A program made the position numbers and the translations under genes. This document shows, one piece after another, positions 57,001 through 64,000 of a stretch of DNA of 64,000 bases (positions within the stretch are counted from its first letter, which is position 1; each line of letters opens with the position of its first letter). Source of the stretch: Glycine soja. Lineage: Eukaryota > Streptophyta > Magnoliopsida > Fabales > Fabaceae. Location of the stretch: the NCBI RefSeq assembly GCF_004193775.1, contig NC_041002.1, positions 13,381,472 to 13,445,471 of the forward strand, in the 5' to 3' direction. The notes beneath the pieces are model-generated. The model had not been told where the DNA came from and did not search any database. It saw nothing but the letters and a program-made list of their open reading frames with translations.

Positions 57001-57168
57001 AGAGAAAAGCTTACGGAGTTAGAACGGCTGTCATCCTTGAGAATGTGAGTGAGCATTTTCACTGTAGATGAGCATTTTCACTGAAGAGAAAAGCTTACGG
57101 AGTTAGAACTGTTGTCATCCTTGAGAATGTCAGTGAGCATTTTCACTGTAGATGAACACTTCTGATCA
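57001..57168. repeat. 84-bp tandem duplication at a CAND1 exon border
   Basis: AGAGAAAAGCTTACGGAGTT starts at 57001 and 57085. The copy covers an exon end with its donor (AACTCC|GTAAGC, minus strand). The two copies differ at several positions. Confidence 0.85.
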
Positions 57169-58399
57169 CCAGCAACAAGGCATAGAATAGTAACACACTG
57201 AGCTATCGAATGCAAAGCTTGTTTAGCAATGCCACCAGACTGTGGAGAAGGCTTAGCAGAGGCAAATAATGACTCCAACACATAATCAATACTAGTATTT
57301 GCAGAATAGACTAAAGCAGCAAAAACGTTTTGCAAAGCCTGTAGCATTCAGCAAACAAAACCTGAGAATGCATTTATTTTATTTCATATAAATTGGGACA
57401 AGTTCAGTCACATGCATCAAAATTACCGAAAGTGCTTGCCCCTGCAACAATGAGCTTTTAATTAATGTTAAAGCTTGGGGAAGAACTTTGTTTCTAACGG
57501 CCAAACCAATACTTTGATTTGACCTCTTGTCACCCATTAATGTGCAACAGAGTTCCAGGGCAAGAGCTATCATATGCAAGTTAGAATCACTGAAACACAA
57601 GCATCAAAAGAAAATAGAATCAATCATTCCATATCACCAATGCCAATGTACAAAGAGTAGCTTAGTAAGACAAACCTAATTAGTCTCGACAGTTCTACGA
57701 TAATAACTTCATAAGCAAACAAAACAATCTTATCACCATAAGCAACTATAAGTGAATTTAAGGTTCCCAAGGTAGCCTGCCTTAGAGCATGATTAGCCTA
57801 TTTGCAAACCAGTAAAACAAGGCTTAGAATATTTCACCCCCTTACCGTGGGAAACTCAATTCATAAAATTTGACTTCAAAATCAAATCAAATACATTAAG
57901 TTTTGATAAAAAAAATACATAATAAGTTAAGTTGATGAATGTATTATAGTGAGAAGAATAACATACTTTTCAAAGGAATGCAATCAACTCTGCTACCACA
58001 TGCTCTAGAACACATGATAGATCCACCCGAAGTAGAGAAGCAGCAATGACAGCAAATGCCGGCATACAAAATCCAACAGTAGCATACATTTCCATAATCA
58101 AGTTTCATCCCTCCATTCCACCCATCCTAATCGGGAGTTAGAACAACCTGACCATTTGCCTCAAGTGAGATTGCTCTCTCACTTTTGTTAGCAACCTACA
58201 TCTCTGCACCCACCATGTCGAACATAACCTGTCAAAATCAAATAACAAACTCTTAGCTCCATCCCCATTGTCTATTTTCAACATACAACCCAAGAGAAGT
58301 GGAAAAATACAATAACACAAAAATCAAAGATTCCTCAAGCAATTGCTAAAAAAGCTTCACTTCACCTTTACAAATTAGAAAGTGTTTAAACTCACCTAA

Positions 58400-59034
58400 A
58401 TCACCTAAACCCCACTGTTTTAAGCAACATCTTCAGAAGCTCAATGGCTGAGCACTGCTTCTTGTAACTATCAGCAAGCACTCTCAAATTTGTTCTTGTT
58501 TTACATATTCGTCCGCTCAATACTTCAGAGAAGTCCTCAACAGAACCTTCCATGGCACCTTCAAACCCCACGCCCAACAAAATACGTGCCACCACCTTCT
58601 GTGACAATTTCACCACTTGCTCAGGCCCAATAACTTTCGCATTCCCCCTCAGCTCCAAATTTCCCACGAGACAACCCTCCTCCATGTTCCACAATACCAT
58701 GCTCAGGCCTAACCCCGTGCCTCTCCATCATAATAGAACTCCTAGTTGTCGCAATAGGAGGCAAGGTATCAAGAACACCAAGCACCTTCACTTTCTGGTT
58801 ACTACTACTTTCCACCCTATCACTCAATGGAAGCGCACTATCAGGCACGTAGTTTAACGTGTACACTATCTCTGGAAAAACTGAGGAGAAAGTGGGGATT
58901 GGATTGGTTCAAGCTGGTTGTAGTTGGAGCCCAAGAAGAAGGGGTTGGTTAGGGACTGGATGAGGAGCCTCTACTTCTGATCCGTCGCAGGATTGGGGCT
59001 TAGGGTTTCTGCCCAATGAGAGAGACGATGCCAT
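58400..59034 (-). pseudogene. Captured 5' gene fragment, histone-fold (Bromo_TP-like) candidate
   Basis: On the minus strand, ATG at 59034-59032 opens MASSLSLGRNPKPQSCDGSE, with one TGA, and continues in frame through IVYTLNYVPDSALPLSDR and VKVLGVLDTLPPIATTRSS. A frameshift near 58690 leads into EQVVKLSQKVVARILLGVGF, LSGRICKTRTNLRVLADSYK and AIELLKMLLKTVG, ending at about 58400. The last part has the helix pattern of the bromodomain-associated histone fold found in TAF8/SPT7-like subunits. That assignment is tentative. It is a first exon or exons, collinear in strand with the CAND1 pieces. Confidence 0.5.
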
Positions 59035-59466
59035 AAGTGAGAGAGAGATGATGCACGAGGGAGGGCTTCACTGAGGAGAACTAAGCGCTTCAACGAAGGG
59101 CTTCACACCCAAGGGAGCTCTTCACCAAGGGAAGGAAAACTTATTGATGGAAGGCGACCGTGGAAGTTCAAGAGATCTAGCTCAAGAGGGAAGACAAACT
59201 AGTTTTGCTGGCTACGCGTAGACCACTCATATATAGGGCTTTTAAATTCAATTGAGATAATGATGGGGCCTTAATAAAACCCGTCGTAATTTGTATGAAC
59301 ATAACACACATTCTAACACGGTTTTCAATAACTGTCATAGAATGTGTGTTGTAAAAGGCTTTTTTCAATAAGATAATTACAAAAATGCCACTGGCTCTTT
59401 TTCTAAGGCGGTTCCAAAAGAACTGTCATAGAATGACCGTCATAAAAACACACATTTCTAGTAGTG

Positions 59467-59700
59467 GATGTTGGTGCTAGTTCTGGTGGTATTGCTAGTG
59501 TTGGTGCTAGTGCTAGTACTGATGCTGGTGTTGTTGCCGATGGGATTGCTAGTGGTAGTCCTTATTATGGTAGTCATCATCAACAATTTCCAAGGCACCA
59601 GTGATGCCTCCGAGGATTGTACTAGTGATGATCCAAATGTAATATGCCCATTTCTAAGAAGCAGCTCTCACCGTCTCTTGTCGATGTTCCAGTCTTGATT
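59467..59700 (+). pseudogene. Unrecognised gene remnant, right part
   Basis: Removing the CACTA and one GAT joins 53253 to 59470. One frame then reads SSCFGPGASVDVGASSGG and continues Ser/Gly/Ala-rich to GSPYYGSHHQQFPRHQ and TGA near 59612. The overlapping Leu/Val-rich frame comes from the same GTTGGTGCTAGT-type repeats and is less protein-like. The family is unknown. Confidence 0.4.
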
Positions 59701-60281
59701 TGTTCAAAGAATGGTTTCACTATCAGCATTTATGTTTAATGCTATGGGCTAGCTGATTAAGATATCTTACACTGACCCAATTAAGTATAAACTAGTGGTT
59801 GGATCTTCAATTTTCTACTCACCAAAAAATGAAATCTTCACCAATTCTCTCACTCAACTAAAATTTTATTTATATGTACAACCCAAAAATAAATCGGACT
59901 AGCATAAATTCCTGAAGAAGCCAAAAAATTGATTTCCCAAGGATATGGCATAGATCCCACCATGAAAATTAAAGGGAAAAGTATGTTTTTATTTTCTATA
60001 TTTTCAAATCGACCAATTTATAGTCTCAAACATGTGGATTTAGTCCCTCCTTTTTAAGAATTTATCATGTTTTTTAAACTTAGGAATGACTAAATCCATA
60101 TGTTTCTAAACTTTGAGAACTAAATTCATGTGAAAATATAAAGACCTTGACCACGTTAGACCAAAATATACAAATTAAAAACAACGCAAAATGAATAACA
60201 ACACCTCCACTATTATTCAGAGGCCATATACCTCTTGAGTCACTTGAGCTCCCTCCAAGGCCACCATCCTTGTTTATGTCA
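59701..60281. other. AT-rich intergenic DNA
   Basis: No gene or repeat recognised. Confidence 0.6.
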
Positions 60282-60620
60282 CACTACTAAAAAATAGGGT
60301 TTCAACATCGGTTATTAATTGATGTTGAAAGTACCAACGTTGAAAGTATTATCGTTAACATCGATTTTCTAAAACCGATGTTAATATAAAATTACAACAT
60401 CGGTTATTTAAATAACCGATGTTATATAATAAGAATTATAAAAAAAAGTTATATATCTTTATATCAACATCGGTTTTAATCAAAACTGATGTTAATATAT
60501 GAAGACAACATTGGTTTTTAGTAAAAACCGATGTTGTATGTATATATTAACATCGATTTTTATTAAAAACCGATGTTGTTTTTTTTAAAAAAAATCGATG
60601 TTTTTAGGATTTTTTTTTTA
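60282..60620. mobile_element. CACTA transposon II, left terminal region
   Basis: CACTACTAAAAAATAGGG at 60282, then a subterminal region with at least ten copies of ACATCGGTT/AACCGATGT in both orientations, many arranged as hairpins. No matching right end is seen before 64000, so it is truncated, continues outside the window, or was itself invaded. Confidence 0.7.
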
Positions 60621-61544
60621 ATATGGTGTCTGTTTTTTTAATAACCCCAAAATTAACCTGCAAATTTTAAAAGTAGACCACATAACATATAATTTTCCTT
60701 CTGTTTTAAAATAGTTTTTACCAGAAATTTCATAAAAAATTTATTAGTCACTATGAATTAAAAGAATATTTAATGTTAAGGAGACATGAATTGTAAAAAA
60801 TATAAAGTAATTAAACTACAATTACAAAATTGCCTAAACATCCTAGGTTTCATTTTTAACTTTCAAATAATATTTTGCCCACTGTATGCGAAACGCCTTC
60901 AATCTCTTTGGTTCCAATGGTCTAGCATCATTGAAATATTGCATGATATAATAAAACATATGTTAATAATATAATATCAATCATAAAAAAAATAAATTTG
61001 TTTGAATTAAACAATTACCGTTTCCCAATTATTCTTGAAATTTCCTAAGATTATAGTTGACATTCAATGCATGACATAATACCCACAGTTAGTGCTTCCT
61101 TTTTGTCTATTACACTAAATACATTATGAAATTTAGATATTCAACGTTAAGTACAAATTAGTCTACATAGTACTAAAATATAATTAGAAGCATTTTTTAA
61201 ATGACTTACTTTAACAACAATCCACCTAACAACAGCCTTGGATTTACTTTGTGGAGTATCGTCAAAAGTCCTTTCAAAGCACTGTTGAATACAAACATGG
61301 ATGTTTATTGTACAATTTAAATATTGATGTTCCCGACTAATGCTAATGCAAATGTATTGAAAAACAACACTGAGCTATTGATTGTTCCTTTGAGGTAGTT
61401 GTCTGGCCTATTATGCAATGAACAAAACCAGATGACAACATTTTCCTTAGGCAAAATGATGACCATTTATAATTTGAGAAAATGGTACGAGTTGTTGGTA
61501 AATATTTTATTAATAATTTAAAATTTACATATATGTGTATATAT

Positions 61545-61613
<69 letters not shown>

Positions 61614-62930
61614 CCTTTTCTTAAAAAGATTTTCTAAATATATTATGTTTACCAACTCAATCTTTTGTAATCCATTAAACTCCTATTATTTTGGGATTAA
61701 ATATTAGGTGAATATTTTAGTTACATGCAATTTTGTAGGTGAAGGATAGCTATTTCATTCTCTTTTGATTTTTTCATGTTACAAATTTTTTTGTTAAGCT
61801 TAGTAATTAGTTCCAAACGTAATTGGTTTGTAAAGCTTCTTTTTATCCTGCAAGTTAGGAGTAACAATAAAAAAATGTGCTGCAATTTTTTTGTTACCAT
61901 GCTACACCTTGTATTGTGTCTATATATATCACTCTCATCCTTTAGAAAAAACATAAGTATAAAAATAATTTTGCATTTTCTTCTAAATTTCTTCTCTTCC
62001 TTCTTAAAAAAATTACTTTTTTTTAGAGAAAGGACATTGGTGTTGAGAAGGTTCGGGGATCCTTTCACTGCACACTATTAGAACCAATGGGTTTGGGAGA
62101 GAAGCACAATTAGATTTTCCTACCAATGCAGTGGGGCATTTTCTCTTTAAGAATAACATTTGTGCACTTCAACCCAGACTATTTAAAACCTCTCCTTTAA
62201 AATTATTATCCTTTGTGCTTATTGTATGTTGTATTGCATTGTTAACCCATGTTTGTCATATTCTGAAGTTGTATTGCTACAATTGTTCTTTTATTTTATT
62301 TTATTTTATTTTCTAACAGTTTTAGAGAGAAAAAACTACTTTCTTCCTGCATAATCTTTTCTACCGTAACATTTTGTTTTATCAAAATGTCTGTCATAGA
62401 TATGATTAAGCTGAAAAGGGTGAAAACACAATGTATAATGCTCCATTATGTTTTTTATTATATTATTTCATTTCTTTAAATTTTAAATTTGGGGGATATT
62501 GTTGGAAAATATTTTCTTATAATTTAAAATTTAAAATTAAAATATATTTTCTTCATCAATTATGTTTTTTAAAGATAAAATGCTTTTGGAATTAGTTTCC
62601 GTGAAAAACTAAAAGCATCCCACTACTTCTATTCCCATATGTTACAAAGTTATATTTTACTTGGTCAATTTCTTTTGTGAATGTTACAAGTCTTCAACAT
62701 TAGGAAGTTTGTTGTTCGGTTTTTTTTTTGTTTAACGTTAGTGGTACAAGTATTTTGTTGCTACATGTTGGTGATTGGTTGCCTCTATATATGTAGCTCC
62801 TTGCTAAAAAAAAAAAAGAAAACACGTGAAAATATAACACACAAAGCAATAAAATGAACAAAATTCAAATAGTAGATATTTTACTTATCTCTTTACAAAT
62901 TTCTACTATTATTTAAAATATGTTTTGGGG
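60621..62930. other. AT-rich DNA, possibly interior of CACTA II
   Basis: No gene recognised. Contains an (AT)n run at 61535-61612 and a TTTTA repeat at 62287-62313. At 62490 GGGGGATA is followed by TGTTGGAAAAT, and CTTCAACA ends at 62699, resembling a purine tract and a 200-bp LTR; no target duplication or partner was found. Confidence 0.45.
61535..61612. repeat. (AT)n microsatellite
   Basis: A TA run of about 75 bp with one short interruption. Confidence 0.95.
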
Positions 62931-62934
62931 AGTA

Positions 62935-63820
62935 TGGCACATGTGTTAGGAGAAGGTCAAGTGAAGCTAGAATTATCTTCGCCAATTTTCTTGTTTTAGA
63001 TGGAGTCTATCACATTTTTGATATTAGGAAAAATTTAATAAGTACTTATTTGTTAGTCCAACAAGGGTACAAGGTTATTTTTGAGTCCAATAGAGTTGTT
63101 ATTACTAGACATGATGTTTTTATTGGTAAAATCTACATTTGTGATGGTCTCTTTAAGTTAAGTCTTATGTCTCTTTCTATTAATAAAATATCTAGAATTT
63201 CTTCGTTTCTTGCAAATGTTGAATGTTTTGGTATATGGCATGCTAGACTTAGACATGTTGAATGTTTAGGTATATGGGGTGAAGCTTTATATTCTGCATG
63301 TCATTTTCTTAATAGGGTACCTTCTAAAAAATTTGAAAAAACCTGTTATCAGCTATGGAGAAAAAAAGAACCAAATCTTAAATATCTTAAAGTGTGGGAG
63401 TGTCTTTCAAAGGTTAACATCCCTATTAATAAGAAAAGAAAATTGGACCAAAAATTATTGATTGTGTTTTTGTTGGATATTCTTTTCATAGTACTACTTA
63501 TAGATTCTTGGTTGTTAATTCATATGTGTTCGAAATTTCTAATGATACTATTATGGACTCTAGAGATGCCACTTTCTTTAAAAGTATTTTTCCTTTAAAA
63601 AATAAATTGTCTACACCTATTTGTGATACTTATTGTTTTAATTTATCATCTTGTAGTAATGCTAATAAGGACATTATTTTTGAACCTGGGAGGAGAAAAA
63701 GATCTAAAAAAGTTAAGAATTTTGATTATGAATTTTATTCTTTTCTACTTGAAGATGATCCTAAAACTTATGGTAAGGCCATGAGGTCTATTGATAGAGG
63801 TGCAACCAGTCTAATGATCC
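62935..63820 (+). pseudogene. Ty1/copia pol remnant
   Basis: Blocks in order: protease end and pre-integrase region (IRKNLIS, LLVQQGYKVIFESNRVVITR, WHARLRHV), then a jump to the end of the integrase (GEALYSACHFLNRVPSKK, LWRKKEPNLKYLKVWEC), and after a frameshift near 63500 the post-integrase part (NSYVFEISNDTIMDSRDATF, RRKRSKK, LLEDDPKTYGKAM). The catalytic integrase core, RT and RNase H are absent. Confidence 0.85.
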
Positions 63821-63994
63821 CTTACATGGGATTAGAGGTTGTATGATAAGGTCCAAGACTAAGAGGATGAAGCAAGCTTTGCAAGGCTTGATTCTAAAGA
63901 TCAAAGAGGAAAGAGACCAATGTGAATTAAGGGTTGCACCTAATTGGGACACTCCTCTACAAATTGATGAAGATGCTTTGGGTCCAACTTGAAG
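63818..63994 (+). pseudogene. C-terminal tail of a Ty3/gypsy-type polyprotein
   Basis: An open frame DPLHGIRGCMIRSKTKRMKQ continues to WDTPLQIDEDALGPT and TGA. It resembles the tail of legume gypsy polyproteins (an RSKTKRMKQALQGLI-type block, from memory). It abuts the copia relic, so two different retroelements are fused here by deletion or recombination. Confidence 0.5.
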
Positions 63995-64000
63995 AATCAC

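Larger units (their letters stand above)
53865..58095 (-). pseudogene. CAND1: Captured CAND1-like gene fragment (cullin-associated, NEDD8-dissociated protein)
   Basis: CAND1 is a HEAT-repeat protein that exchanges substrate receptors on cullin ligases. Exons occur in order on the minus strand: 58090-57967 (LRVDLSCVLEHVVAELIAFL), 57797-57677 (ALRQATLGTLNSLIVAYGDK), 57593-57427 (LALELCCTLMGDK), 57347-57094 (PSPQSGGIAKQALHSIAQC), then about 54835-54663 (FEEIKSAASYALGNI), 54545-54366 (RQSVDKAKFQESSVEKIL), 54281-54186 (TTSPSAFTRATVV), 54170-54125 and 54008-53870 (HVRRAAVLAISTLAHNKPN). GT-AG introns remain, so the capture was from genomic DNA. Stops (TGA near 57974; TAA near 54415), a missing exon and a 2-kb interruption make it a pseudogene. 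The family match is from memory of plant CAND1. Confidence 0.85.
53254..59466. mobile_element. CACTA transposon I, non-autonomous, carrying gene fragments
   Basis: Left end CACTACTACAATAAAAGC, right end (reversed) CACTACTAGAAATGTGTG. Three-base target duplication GAT at 53251-53253 and 59467-59469. Subterminal repeats with CATTCTAAGACGG and its reverse lie at 53395-53480 and 59285-59450. No transposase is visible. The interior holds intron-containing pieces of at least two host genes, so it is a gene-capturing CACTA. Confidence 0.93.

Noticed and set aside
59468..59698. Leu/Val-rich frame looking like a membrane protein
   Set aside because: It is a by-product of GTTGGTGCTAGT-type repeats; the Ser/Gly/Ala frame on the same strand fits better with the pre-insertion sequence.
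62073..62083. CACTATTAGAA resembling a Tgm-type CACTA end
   Set aside because: Too short; no subterminal repeats follow and no partner end or 3-bp duplication is seen.
62500..62699. 200-bp LTR-like segment with TGTTG and CAACA ends after a purine tract
   Set aside because: No second copy and no target duplication; kept only as a note in the intergenic entry.

Overview
The window looks like heterochromatic DNA from a legume, most likely soybean or a close relative. This rests on Ogre/Tat-type Ty3/gypsy elements with the Ogre-type primer-binding site, on CACTA transposons with CACTACTA ends, and on the AT-rich background. The species is an inference. I see no intact host gene, rRNA, tRNA gene or CRISPR array. 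About 80% of the window is nested LTR retrotransposons.

Layout. One Ogre-like element, called B here, starts upstream of the window and ends at 50847. Three later insertions break it, each with matching target-site duplications (TSDs): (1) element A, a 19.9-kb Ogre-like element at 3145-23079, TSD GGTGC, inserted in the gag of B; (2) element D, a young 5.4-kb non-autonomous Ty3/gypsy element at 28331-33700, TSD AAAAT, inserted in the 3' spacer of B; (3) element C, an 11.9-kb deletion derivative of an Ogre-like element on the minus strand at 37437-49362, TSD GCTAT, inserted in the tandem array near the 3' end of B. The pieces of B are therefore 1-3144, 23080-28330, 33701-37436 and 49363-50847.

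A, B and C share one gene order: LTR, tRNA-Arg-type PBS, ORF1 (plant-mobile-domain-like head plus coiled-coil tail), gag, protease plus G-patch, a short intron, RT, two RNase H domains, integrase, a long spacer, a second accessory gene (the 3' ORF, related to the putative plant transposon protein family), a tandem-repeat array, the polypurine tract and the 3' LTR. Comparing the three copies shows that a pyrimidine tract ending in AG lies just upstream of ORF1, gag, RT and the 3' ORF. The LTR carries a strong GTAAGT-type splice donor, and in A and B an LTR-like promoter block with its own donor lies upstream of the 3' ORF. This suggests a retroelement that makes its separate proteins from spliced mRNAs and may drive its 3' ORF from a private promoter. 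It is the most interesting signal in the window.

50848-64000 is AT-rich flanking DNA. It holds long (AT)n runs, a SINE-like pol III box pair, and an unrecognised gene remnant split by a 6.2-kb CACTA transposon (53254-59466, TSD GAT). That transposon has captured many exons of a CAND1-like gene, introns included, and the start of a second gene. Beyond it lie the end of a second CACTA element (60282), a decayed Ty1/copia fragment and the tail of another Ty3/gypsy pol gene at the right edge.
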